Source of the DNA: DATGKD01 sp035294855
Lineage (GTDB): Bacteria > Actinomycetota > Acidimicrobiia > Acidimicrobiales > UBA8190
Direction: 5' to 3'
Length of the DNA: 32,140 nt
NCBI GenBank assembly: GCA_035294855.1
Contig: DATGKD010000254.1
Location: 1-32,140, forward strand
In this document: in pieces, positions 13,452 through 21,167 of the stretch
Numbering within the stretch: the first letter of the stretch is position 1
Layout of the letters: every line of letters begins with the position of its first letter
Notes under the pieces: model-generated
Database searches by the model: none
What the model was told of the DNA's origin: nothing
Seen by the model: the letters and a program-made list of their open reading frames with translations, nothing else
Program-made: the position numbers and the translations under genes

Positions 13452-14813
13452 ATGGCGCGGCGGATCGACATCGAGCTGACCAGCCGGCGCGACGACGGGT
13501 CGTGGACGTGGCGCGCCCCGGGGGCCCGCCAGCCGCGCGGCACCGTCGCCGGGGCCCTCGTCCCTGAAGGCTCGGGTGTCGGCGACGTGTTGCGAGCCGA
13601 AGCCGAGTTCGACCTCGACGGCATCGTGGTGACGGCGGTGCAACGTTCCCGAGTCGACAGCCGGGCAGGGCGGACGGCCGAACGCATCGAGCTGCTGGCG
13701 AACGAACGCGACGCACCAGGCGGGGTGTCGGTCGTTCTGGCGCCCGGCACCCGCCGTCGTCGCGACGACGGTGACGACCGGCGCGAGGGGCGTCCGCCCC
13801 GCGGACCTCGCCGGCCGCGTGAGGAGGCCCGAGGGGGTCAGCCCGACGGGCCACGCCGGGAGGGCCGGCCGCGCTCCGAGCGCGCCCGACCGGCACCTTC
13901 GGAGCGAACCGAGGGCGACGCGACCCGTCGGGGGGACCGCCGCCCGCCACGTCCCGACCGAGAAGGACGGGGCCGCGCTCCGGGTCGCAACGACGAAGAA
14001 CGGGGGGGCCGGAGCGGACGGCCGGAGCGGACCGATCGGCAACGGCGCCTGCAACCCGTCGCCACCAATCGCAACGCCGCGCTCGCCGAGCTGCGACCGG
14101 AACAGCTTCCCGTCGCCGAACAGCTGCTGCGCGGTGGGATCCCCGCTGTGCGTCAGGCAATCGCCGAACAGAACGCCCGGGCGCGGGCCGAGGGACGCAA
14201 CGAGGTGACGGCCGAGCCGTTGCTCGCGCTCGCCGAGCAGTTGCTGCCGAAGATGAATCTCGCGACGTGGAAGGACCGGGCGATCACCGTCCGCACCGCA
14301 GGCAAGGACGCGCCGCTGCGCGAGCTGCGCTCGGTCGTCACGGCGGCGTCGACGGTGAACCTCGACGACGACGGACGCGAGCTGGCGACGCACCTCCGCG
14401 ACGCATTGCAGTCGAGGGTCACCGCGCTGCGCGAGGCCTGGGTGGGACGCATCACCAACGCGCTCGACGGCGGCCAGGTGGAGGAGGCGTTGCGGGTCGC
14501 GACCCGCCCACCCGAGCCGACCGCACGCATCTCGGCGGAGCTGGCGACGCGTCTGAGCCAGTCGGCCGGCGCCGCCATGTCGCCCGACGCCGGCGAAGCG
14601 CAGTGGCTTGCGCTCCTCGACGCCGCCATCGACTCCCCCGTGCGACGCACGGTCAAGCCCGCGGGGTTGCCACGGGACGCGGGGGCGGACCTGGTCAACC
14701 GGGCGCGGCGCGCCGCGGGGATGATCCCCGAGCTCGCCCGCCTGCTCGGGCTCCCCATCCCTCCCCCGCCGGGGCCGCGTCGGCCGAGCGCGTCAGCGGC
14801 ACGCGGCGCCTGA
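13452..14813 (+). CDS. Unrecognised three-part protein with a disordered Arg/Gly/Asp-rich middle
   Basis: A 453-residue protein I do not recognise. Residues 1-85 look like a small beta domain (IDIELTSRRDDGSWTWRAPGAR, then GDVLRAEAEFDLDGIVVTAV). Residues about 95-205 are a low-complexity, strongly charged RG/RPR/RDD-rich linker typical of nucleic-acid-binding disordered regions. Residues about 210-440 are helical (ALAELRPEQLPVAEQLLRGG, then ALAEQLLPKMNLATWKDRA, ATHLRDALQSRVTALREAW) and resemble a helical repeat or solenoid. The end is Pro-rich. No enzyme motif is seen. The combination suggests an RNA- or ribosome-associated factor, which is a guess. It starts at ATG 13452 with a TAGCGT element upstream; it converges on the Nudix gene 31 bp later. 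Confidence 0.7.
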   Translation: MARRIDIELTSRRDDGSWTWRAPGARQPRGTVAGALVPEGSGVGDVLRAEAEFDLDGIVVTAVQRSRVDSRAGRTAERIELLANERDAPGGVSVVLAPGTRRRRDDGDDRREGRPPRGPRRPREEARGGQPDGPRREGRPRSERARPAPSERTEGDATRRGDRRPPRPDREGRGRAPGRNDEERGGRSGRPERTDRQRRLQPVATNRNAALAELRPEQLPVAEQLLRGGIPAVRQAIAEQNARARAEGRNEVTAEPLLALAEQLLPKMNLATWKDRAITVRTAGKDAPLRELRSVVTAASTVNLDDDGRELATHLRDALQSRVTALREAWVGRITNALDGGQVEEALRVATRPPEPTARISAELATRLSQSAGAAMSPDAGEAQWLALLDAAIDSPVRRTVKPAGLPRDAGADLVNRARRAAGMIPELARLLGLPIPPPPGPRRPSASAARGA

Positions 14814-14844
14814 TCGGGAACCCCGCAGCCACGCCGGCGAGGCG

Positions 14845-15261
14845 TTACGCGAGGACGCCGTGGGCCCGCAGGAATGCTTCGACCCCGTCGACGAGATCGA
14901 GGTCCGGCACCCTCTCGAGCGCGAACCAGGCGCTGTCGGCGGCGTCACCGCCGGCCGACGGCGGGACCGCTCCCGCGGGGACGTCGACCAGGAAGTCGAG
15001 GATCACGAAGTGGTACCCGGGACCCATCCGCTCCGCCAGGCCGAGAAACCTTCCGCAGCGGACGTCGAGGCCGGTCTCCTCGGCGAGCTCCCGCTCCACC
15101 GCGTCGGTGAGCGCCTCACCGGGCTCGACCCGCCCGCCGGGGATCGTCCACGCCCCGGCGTGCGGCGGATGGGCCCGGCGCACCAGCAACAGCGCACCGT
15201 CCACCACCGCGATCCCACCCACGGCGACGACAGGAGCGGCCGCCGTCGATCCGTCGGTCAC
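14845..15261 (-). CDS. Nudix hydrolase
   Basis: A 138-residue protein with a complete Nudix box, GGRVEPGEALTDAVERELAEE followed by TGLDV (G-x5-E-x7-REL-xEE-xG), which binds the metal for cleavage of nucleoside diphosphate-linked compounds. The sequence before it (GGIAVVDGALLLVRRAHPPHAGAWTIPGG) is typical of MutT/ADP-ribose-type members. The substrate is not predictable; candidates are oxidised nucleotides or ADP-ribose derivatives. The start overlaps the stop of the GNAT gene by 4 bases, so it is the last gene of a four-gene run starting at 16836. Confidence 0.88.
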   Translation of the reverse strand: MTDGSTAAAPVVAVGGIAVVDGALLLVRRAHPPHAGAWTIPGGRVEPGEALTDAVERELAEETGLDVRCGRFLGLAERMGPGYHFVILDFLVDVPAGAVPPSAGGDAADSAWFALERVPDLDLVDGVEAFLRAHGVLA

Positions 15262-15734
15262 CGAAGGGCCCGGTGCACGGTGATCAGTCGCGCCTTGAAC
15301 CCGGCCGCCTCGTAGAAGTTCTTGGTGGCGCGGTCGCCGGGCAGGGCCGTGGCGTCAGCCCCGCGGCACCCCGACGCGGTGAACCACGCCACGAGATCGT
15401 CCAGGAGCGCACGACCGACACCGACGCCGCGCGCCCCGGGCTCCACGTAGCACGCGTCGACGGATCCGAGCGTGGTCTCGCCGACCTCTTCGATCCGGCC
15501 GATGGCAAGCCCCACGACCTCGTCGTCGATGGTCCCCACGACCACGCGTCGTCGGTCGTCGGCAATGAGCCGGTCCAGTCCGCCGGGTCGCAAGAGCGCC
15601 TTGGCCACCAAGCCGGTCTCGCGCCGGGCGAAGAGCGCACCGCCGCGCTCGCCCCGCAACGAATCGAGTGCTTGCCGGCACAGCTCGGCGCATCGCTCGG
15701 CATCCTGCCGCTGCGCCCGGCGAGAGCCCTCCAT
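15258..15734 (-). CDS. GNAT-family N-acetyltransferase
   Basis: A 158-residue acetyltransferase. The acetyl-CoA pyrophosphate loop is visible as YVEPGARGVGVGRALLDDLVAWF (the R-x-x-G-x-G/A motif), followed by NFYEAAGFKARL, the usual C-terminal GNAT beta-bulge region. The acceptor substrate is unknown. It lies 20 bp after the unknown gene at 15755 and overlaps the Nudix gene by 4 bases, so the two are likely translationally coupled. The pairing with Nudix suggests metabolite or nucleotide housekeeping but does not define a pathway. Confidence 0.85.
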   Translation of the reverse strand: MEGSRRAQRQDAERCAELCRQALDSLRGERGGALFARRETGLVAKALLRPGGLDRLIADDRRRVVVGTIDDEVVGLAIGRIEEVGETTLGSVDACYVEPGARGVGVGRALLDDLVAWFTASGCRGADATALPGDRATKNFYEAAGFKARLITVHRALR

Positions 15735-15754
15735 CGCGCGGTTTCGGGCGCCCG

Positions 15755-16336
15755 TCAGGGCTGATCGCCGTCCGGCCCAGCCAGCAACTGCTCGATGCGA
15801 TGCAGGATGGTCCGTCGGTGGCGGTGGGCGAGCTCGTGCGATCGCACGTCATCGAGCTCGTCGCGCGACAGGCCGTCGAGCCGCTGCACCACTTGTGACG
15901 CAGAGAGGCTGTCGTACCCGGGGATCGCCAGCGCGCTGACGGGGCCGCTCCCGTTGCCATCGGTCGCCGCATGGTCGGCGGCTCGGGCCGGCTGCAGCGC
16001 GCCATCGCCGTTCGACGCCGAGGAAGGTTCCGAGTGCGCGGGTGAAGCCGGGCGCACCTGTACGGGCGCCGGGCGTTCGATGGGACGCGTGAACCGGTCG
16101 ACCACCTGGCCGACCTGGCGTCGCCCCATCTGGACCACGAACTGCCCCACGAGACGCGCCGTGTGCACCTGCCCCTCGACCCGGTGCCGCCCTTTGGCGG
16201 CCAGCCGGGGGAACTCCTCGACGGCAGTGATGGCGAGACCGGCGGGGCCGAAGACGAACAGGTCGAGCAGACGGTCGACCGGGGGCTTGGCGCCGGCGTC
16301 GCCCGGGCCCTCGGCCTCTGTGGCGTCGGAGCTCAC
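15755..16336 (-). CDS. Unrecognised protein with amphipathic N-terminal half
   Basis: A 193-residue protein without a firm family assignment. The N-terminal half (VDRLLDLFVFGPAGLAITAV, then EEFPRLAAKGRHRVEGQVHTARLVGQFVVQMGRRQVGQVV) contains one hydrophobic stretch and long amphipathic helices, suggesting a peripheral membrane or surface-of-inclusion protein. A Ser/Ala/Pro linker follows. The last about 55 residues (IPGYDSLSASQVVQRLDGLS, then a basic helix ending in LHRIEQLLAG) look like a compact helical hairpin. The GTG start at 16336 overlaps the DUF4193 stop by 4 bases (GTGA). That overlap fixes the start and indicates co-translation with the DUF4193 protein. Confidence 0.7.
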   Translation of the reverse strand: MSSDATEAEGPGDAGAKPPVDRLLDLFVFGPAGLAITAVEEFPRLAAKGRHRVEGQVHTARLVGQFVVQMGRRQVGQVVDRFTRPIERPAPVQVRPASPAHSEPSSASNGDGALQPARAADHAATDGNGSGPVSALAIPGYDSLSASQVVQRLDGLSRDELDDVRSHELAHRHRRTILHRIEQLLAGPDGDQP

Positions 16337-16836
16337 ACGCAGTCCCGGCAGATCATCCGGTCGTGGTCGGCGAGCTGGCTCGAGTGCTTCACCAAGAAGC
16401 ACGAGCGGCAGACGAATTCGTCAGGCTGCTTGGGAAGGACCCGTTCGGAGATCTCGGAGCGGTCGTCCGGCTCGGCGACCTCGTCGTCCTCGGCCTCCTC
16501 CTCCTCCACGACGACGAGGCGTTCCTTCAGGATCTCGTCCAGGCTGGCCTCGACGTCCTCGTCGTCGACTTCCTCCTCTTCCTCCTCGGTCTCCTCGGTG
16601 ACCGTGGCGGCCGGGGTGGCCTCGCCCTCGTCTCCCCCGTCGTCGGCCTCGGCCTCGGCCTCCTCCTCCTCCTCGAGTTCGAGGTCGGTCTCGAGGTCGT
16701 CCTCGTCGTCCTCGTCCAGAGCCTCGTCGATGTCCTCGTCGTCGAGCTCTTCTTCGATGTCGTCGTCGGCGATGTCCTCGAGGTCGCCCTCCTCGAGCTC
16801 GTCCAGTTCCGCTACGTCATCCAGGTCGTCGGCCAT
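16333..16836 (-). CDS. DUF4193 protein with a long acidic N-terminal extension and zinc-ribbon end
   Basis: A 167-residue protein. The C-terminal 35 residues, VLPKQPDEFVCRSCFLVKHSSQLA, then ICRDC, are the hallmark of the actinobacterial DUF4193 family. Cys143/146 and Cys163/166 should bind zinc. The family is usually about 100 residues; here residues 1-130 are an extreme Asp/Glu tract (over half acidic), encoded by GAC/GAG-rich DNA that reads as repeated CTC/GTC on the + strand. Such tails mimic nucleic acid or bind basic proteins; a role near RNA polymerase or ribosomes is only a guess. The start ATG has a weak AAAGGG 9 nt upstream. It heads the run DUF4193, unknown, GNAT, Nudix and follows a 550-bp non-coding region. 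Confidence 0.85.
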   Translation of the reverse strand: MADDLDDVAELDELEEGDLEDIADDDIEEELDDEDIDEALDEDDEDDLETDLELEEEEEAEAEADDGGDEGEATPAATVTEETEEEEEEVDDEDVEASLDEILKERLVVVEEEEAEDDEVAEPDDRSEISERVLPKQPDEFVCRSCFLVKHSSQLADHDRMICRDCV

Positions 16837-16869
16837 GCTGCTGCCCTTTGGGTCGTCGAACGCCGCGGG

Positions 16870-16875
16870 AGCATA
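16870..16875 (-). promoter_or_regulatory. Possible -10 of the DUF4193 gene
   Basis: TATGCT on the minus strand, about 34 nt before the ATG, leaving room for the AAAGGG ribosome site. The -35 region is not recognisable. Confidence 0.35.
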
Positions 16876-17282
16876 TCGGCTGCGATCCGGCGCACATTCA
16901 CCCGCGCGTCACCGAAGAACCGGGTCAACCGACCTGCGGGGCCCCTTCACGGAGGGCGAAAGGGCCCGGGAACCTTTGGTACCGCCTCGACCGACCGACG
17001 CCACCGCCGTGGTGCAATCCGAGACGTTCTCTACTCGGTCCCTCGGGCCACCCTCCGCCTCTCACAGCATCCCCCCCTCGCCACCCGCATCCGCCGGGAA
17101 CCGGCCGATGCAGCCGCAGGGGCGTCTGGGACTGGGCGGAACATTACGCGCGCCGTTGTCGGGGTCTCAATACCTTCTTCGTCACCTCGCCGGAGACCTC
17201 ACCAGGGACTTCGCGACCATTCGATCATCGGTCCTGGTCACAACGGCAGCGGTTTTCTCCCCGCAATTCGTCGCGGCAAGTG

Positions 17283-17306
17283 GTCGCGAATCGTTGCCAT
17301 CGCGAC
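17283..17306 (-). terminator. Hairpin downstream of the ThyX-like gene
   Basis: GTCGCGA (17283-17289) and TCGCGAC (17300-17306) form a perfect 7-bp stem around a 10-nt loop, about 80 nt beyond the ThyX-like stop in its direction. It lacks a T-tract, so termination is possible but unproven. Confidence 0.35.
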
Positions 17307-17387
17307 GCACATGAGAGGCCGTGGCGTCGGCGGACGACGTCGCGCTCGCTCGCCGTGACGTGCCGGGGCGCGGCGAGATGCGAACGC

Positions 17388-19007
17388 CTACGACGACAAC
17401 ACCGAACGGCGCGCTTCGGCCCGGCGTTCAGCCTCGAGCCGTTCGAGCTCGTGGTCCTCGTGATCGACGTACGTCATGGCCCCGGCGATCAGGTGATGGC
17501 CGGCGCGGTCACGGATGAGGTCGTGCATCTGTTGCGCGACCCGGCGGTACGCGGGATGCCCCTGCTGACCCGAGCGCAACTCGATGAGGTGCATCGCTTC
17601 GCGCGCGTTCATCTCCATGACGAAGCGGATTCGGAACGCGAGCGCCAGTGCATACGGCGCCTGGACCGGACACTCCTCTCGCATGGCCTCGTACAGCGCG
17701 GCCGAGCGCGCCATCGAACGTTCGAACCGCCCGTCGAGCCCGGCAGCCCGCAGGATCTCCGGCACGTCGTAGCCGAGCCCGGGCGTGAGGTCCTGCCACT
17801 CGATCGTGAGCATGCGGTGCCGCTGGAGATCCCGGAACGCGCCGTAGTCGCAGACCACCTCGAACCGGTACGTGGTGGCCTCGAGCGCCCGGCCGGGCCG
17901 GTGCCGACGGTTGGCCCGCTCCCCCACGTAGGCCTGGACCACGGCCCGGCGCTGCTCGCCGTCGAGCATCCGGACCCGCCGCAACACCTCGTCGTCGGGG
18001 AGCGCGGTGGCGGCGAAGCACATAGCGGCAATCACCTTGTCCTCGCCTTCGGGGTCGAAGCCGAGCAGGCGCACCCCGGCGGGCTCCTCCCCCTGGGGGC
18101 CCTGGGCGTCGGCCCACAGGCGTCGCACGGCGAGCTCCGTCCCGGCGCGCGTGTCGGCCAGGTACCGCTCCCAGAGCCCGCCGCGCTCGGGCACGTCGAG
18201 CCGCTTGAGGAACGACGGGATGACCTTGCGCAGCTCCTCCAGCATGAGGTCCGCGTACCGGCGCGCTTCGGGAAGCGGATGGACCCGCATGCGCAACAGG
18301 AGCTGTTCGTAGGCCTGGCCCGTGCCGTAGATGCCCACGTTGGACAGGGACGCGGCCGGCAGCAGGCCCCGCAAGGAGTCGAGCGCCTTGGCGCGGATCG
18401 ACTGGCGGTACACGAAGTCCGAATCGCCGGGCGTCTTGGGGAACTGCGCGGTCAAGAACGACTGCATCTCCGGCAGCGAGGTTCGGTAGGCGTCGAACAT
18501 CCGGTCCATGTCGCCGACGTAACGGGCTCCGACCGGTGACTCGAGCACCTCGGGGTCACGGTGGTAGCGGAAGTGCCCGGTGGGAAGACGGCTGTCGTAC
18601 GGCACGTAGCGCGTCGACTGTTCCAGGTACGCCATGAGACGGCCCCACTCGAGCACCTTGGTGAGCACGTTCGACGCCTGTTCGCAAGCGAGGTGGACGC
18701 CGCCCAACTGGGCGACCGAGTCGTCCCCGTACTCGAGGAACACGCGGTCGTAGAGCTCCTCGGCGCGCCGGAGCCCGACCGTGGCGTCGATCCCCGCGTC
18801 GCCGCTCACGTCCAGGTCCCCCACGAACTCGTCGAGGAAGAGGCGCCGCAGGCTCTTGGCCGAACGCGAGTAGCGGGCGAACAGCGCGCCCTTCACGACC
18901 TCCGGCAGGTTGACGAGCGCGAAAACGGGCCCGTCGATGGTGGTGAAGTACCGGCGGAGGACCTCGGTCTCGTCCGGGCTGAAGCTCTCCGGGGCGTACG
19001 GGAACAT
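17388..19007 (-). CDS. Tandem ThyX-like (Thy1 superfamily) protein with split signature
   Basis: A 539-residue protein made of two ThyX-like halves (about 84-265 and 340-510), twice the length of a normal flavin-dependent thymidylate synthase. In the first half the signature region reads WGRLMAYLEQSTRY: the RHR triplet is lost (WGR, 121-123), but the Ser131 and Arg133 positions are kept. In the second half it reads LQRHRMLTIEWQD: RHR (396-398) is kept but the Ser position is Asp406. Both halves end in the family's helical LRMRVHPLPEARRYADLM / IELRSGQQGHPAYRRVAQQM segment. ThyX makes dTMP from dUMP using FAD and methylene-folate; whether this fusion still does is uncertain. The ATG at 19007 lies 13 nt after the HelY-like stop. 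The genome may also encode a canonical ThyX or ThyA. Confidence 0.8.
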   Translation of the reverse strand: MFPYAPESFSPDETEVLRRYFTTIDGPVFALVNLPEVVKGALFARYSRSAKSLRRLFLDEFVGDLDVSGDAGIDATVGLRRAEELYDRVFLEYGDDSVAQLGGVHLACEQASNVLTKVLEWGRLMAYLEQSTRYVPYDSRLPTGHFRYHRDPEVLESPVGARYVGDMDRMFDAYRTSLPEMQSFLTAQFPKTPGDSDFVYRQSIRAKALDSLRGLLPAASLSNVGIYGTGQAYEQLLLRMRVHPLPEARRYADLMLEELRKVIPSFLKRLDVPERGGLWERYLADTRAGTELAVRRLWADAQGPQGEEPAGVRLLGFDPEGEDKVIAAMCFAATALPDDEVLRRVRMLDGEQRRAVVQAYVGERANRRHRPGRALEATTYRFEVVCDYGAFRDLQRHRMLTIEWQDLTPGLGYDVPEILRAAGLDGRFERSMARSAALYEAMREECPVQAPYALALAFRIRFVMEMNAREAMHLIELRSGQQGHPAYRRVAQQMHDLIRDRAGHHLIAGAMTYVDHEDHELERLEAERRAEARRSVLSS

Positions 19008-19020
19008 GGCCCCGGCAACA

Positions 19021-21144
19021 CTACGGGCGCGCGCCCGGCGGGGGCGCGGACCCCGGTTCGCCTGCGTCGTCGCCTCGGTCGGGGCCAGCCGGGAGGACGG
19101 CTGCCGGCCCCTCCCCCGGTGCCGGGGACCCGTCGGCGGCCGCCGCCGGGACCGCCGCCGCCGCGACCACCCCCCGCTGCAGCGCCTCGGCCGCCTGGTG
19201 GGCGGCGGTGGACACCCCCGCGGGGGCGGCCACCACCGCGAGCTGGCGGAGCAGGTCGACGAGCTGCTTGGCGTTGCGCACGAAGTCGCCCGGCGCGAGC
19301 TCGGCCCGCTCCAGCACGCGCTCGAGCCGCTGCCCGCGCGCCCAACGCCAGGCGACGTCCGCAAAGCCGGTATCGGGGACGCGCGTGCGCGGCAGATGCG
19401 CGGCGTGTTCCTCGTCGCGCACCCGCGCCGCCAGGGAGTCGAGCGATGCGAGCCGTTCGGTGACGACGTCGGGGGGGCGCGCCGGCGCGCGCCAGCGACC
19501 GGCCCGCGTCTCGAACGTGCAGGCGGAGACCACCGCGGCGAGCTCGGGCGCACCGAGGTCGTCGAGGATCCCCTCGGCGAGCGCCTCCGCCACGAGGAGG
19601 TCGGACTCGTGGTAGATGCCGGCGAGACGCTCGCCGCGCGCCGTGAGTCGCCAGGCGTCGATCTCCACATAGCCGAAGCGCTCGAGGAGGCGCAGGGCAC
19701 GGTCCAGACGACGCGACAGCGCGTCGCGATGACGGCTGTCCAGGAACTGGGCGAAGGACCGGTCGAGGACGTAGTGGACCTGGTCGGGCGGATAGCGGCG
19801 AACCAGGTTCACGGCCAGGTTGTAGGTGGGCCGGAACGACGAGCGGAGGTCGGGGGCAGGCGAGGTGGCCAGGGCGGCCACCTGGGCCGCGCTCACCCCT
19901 GGCGTCCAGACGACGACGGCGTGGCCGACGGGGTCGAGTCCCCGCCGTCCGGCGCGGCCGGTCATCTGCGCGTACTCACCGGAGGTGAGGCCGCTGCGCG
20001 TCTCACCCCTCACCTTCGTGAGCCGCTCGATCACCACCGTGCGGGCGGGCATGTTGATGCCGAGCGACAGCGTCTCGGTCGCGAACACCACCTTGAGCAA
20101 GCCGGCTGCAAAGCAGTCCTCGACCGTCTCGCGAAACGCCGGGATGAGCCCCGCGTGGTGGGAAGCCAACCCCGCCTCGAGGCACGCGCTCCACTCGCCG
20201 TACCCGAGGACTCGCAGCTCGTCGTCGGAGAGCCCGTCGGTGTGGTCCTCGCAACGTCGCCGGATCTCGGCGCGCTCGTCGCCGCTCGTGAGCCGCACAC
20301 CGTCGCTGAGGCATTGGCGCACGGCGTCGTCGCACGCCGCCCGCGAGAAGATGAACACGATCACCGGCAGCATGGCCCGCTCATCGAGCGCTTCGACGAG
20401 TTCGCTGCGGCGCGGTCCTTTCAACCGCGGTTGATGGGCCCCGTGTGGTCGCCGGCGGGCGGCCGCCGCCCGTTGGTCGAGTGCGATCGCCCGGGGATGC
20501 AGCTTGCCGTCGGCGAGCACCGGGACGAGCTCCACCCGTCGGCTCCGCCGGTCGGCCCACGCGACGTGGTTGACGAGCTCGACCGGCCGCTTCTGCTCCA
20601 CGACGACATCGGTCGGGCCCCGCACGCTGGCGATCCAGTCGCCGAGCTCCCCCGCGTTCGACACCGTCGCCGACAGGCACACGAAGACGACCGGTGGCGG
20701 GGTCAGGATGATCACCTCCTCCCACACCGAGCCCCGGTACGGGTCCTGGAGGTAGTGCACCTCGTCGAGCACGACGAGGCCGAGGCCCGCCAGCTGTGGC
20801 GAGCGGGTGAAGAGCATGTTGCGCAGCACTTCGGTCGTCATGACCACCACGCGCCCATCGGGGCGGTGGGCCACGTCGCCGGTGAGCAGGCCGACCGAGC
20901 CCGGCCCGTAGATGCCGGCCAGTTCGGAGAACTTCTGGTTCGACAGCGCCTTGAGCGGCGTCGTGTAGAAGGCCCGGGCGCCCGCGGCGAGCGTCCGCGC
21001 CACCGCGTAGTCGGCGACGACGGTCTTCCCCGATCCCGTCGGCGCCGACACGAGGACCGAGTGGCCGGCGTCGAGGGCGTCGAAGGCGTCGCGCTGGAAC
21101 TCGTCGAGGGCGAAGCCGAGACGCCCGAGCACCCGAGAGCGCAC
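19021..21144 (-). CDS. helY: Ski2/Mtr4-type DEAD/DEAH-box RNA helicase (HelY-like)
   Basis: A 707-residue superfamily 2 helicase. Walker A is APTGSGKT (34-41), motif II is DEVH (127-130), motif III is the SAT in CLSATVSNAGEL, and motif VI is QMTGRAGRRGLD. ATETLSLGINMPARTVV matches the Ski2-like family. The C-terminal part has the DSHCT-type helical region (LLERFGYVEI, then LLVAEALAEGILDDL) and a low-complexity Ala/Pro/Gly tail. Mycobacterial HelY is about 900 residues and also follows tatC, so this is a shorter relative in the same place. The GTG at 21144 has a modest GGGA upstream; a TTG at 21171 overlapping the tatC stop (TTGA) is an alternative start. It probably remodels structured RNA; the substrate is unknown. 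Confidence 0.88.
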   Translation of the reverse strand: MRSRVLGRLGFALDEFQRDAFDALDAGHSVLVSAPTGSGKTVVADYAVARTLAAGARAFYTTPLKALSNQKFSELAGIYGPGSVGLLTGDVAHRPDGRVVVMTTEVLRNMLFTRSPQLAGLGLVVLDEVHYLQDPYRGSVWEEVIILTPPPVVFVCLSATVSNAGELGDWIASVRGPTDVVVEQKRPVELVNHVAWADRRSRRVELVPVLADGKLHPRAIALDQRAAAARRRPHGAHQPRLKGPRRSELVEALDERAMLPVIVFIFSRAACDDAVRQCLSDGVRLTSGDERAEIRRRCEDHTDGLSDDELRVLGYGEWSACLEAGLASHHAGLIPAFRETVEDCFAAGLLKVVFATETLSLGINMPARTVVIERLTKVRGETRSGLTSGEYAQMTGRAGRRGLDPVGHAVVVWTPGVSAAQVAALATSPAPDLRSSFRPTYNLAVNLVRRYPPDQVHYVLDRSFAQFLDSRHRDALSRRLDRALRLLERFGYVEIDAWRLTARGERLAGIYHESDLLVAEALAEGILDDLGAPELAAVVSACTFETRAGRWRAPARPPDVVTERLASLDSLAARVRDEEHAAHLPRTRVPDTGFADVAWRWARGQRLERVLERAELAPGDFVRNAKQLVDLLRQLAVVAAPAGVSTAAHQAAEALQRGVVAAAAVPAAAADGSPAPGEGPAAVLPAGPDRGDDAGEPGSAPPPGARP

Positions 21145-21167
21145 GTCAGTCCCGGCAGCCGGGCCGG

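Larger units (their letters stand above)
16837..17387. other. 550-bp non-coding region with a copy of the 9.9-kb element motif
   Basis: No frame here has gene-like composition or a supported start. It contains the DUF4193 promoter candidate. At 16959-16981 AAAGGGCCCGGGA is followed one base later by CCTTTGGTA, the same two blocks that flank the hairpins at 9890-9948. A hairpin at 17283-17306 follows the ThyX-like gene. The length suggests a long leader or an unannotated small RNA, but no family is recognised. Confidence 0.4.

Noticed and set aside
16333..16836. Plus-strand frames rich in Leu/Val and Ser opposite the DUF4193 gene
   Set aside because: Artefacts of the repeated GAC/GAG codons read in reverse; the minus strand has the conserved zinc-ribbon end.
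19023..19700. Extension of the ThyX-like frame upstream of 19007
   Set aside because: Those codons are an out-of-frame reading of the helicase 3' end (Arg/Pro/Ser-rich); the family start MFPYAPESFSPDE lies at 19007.
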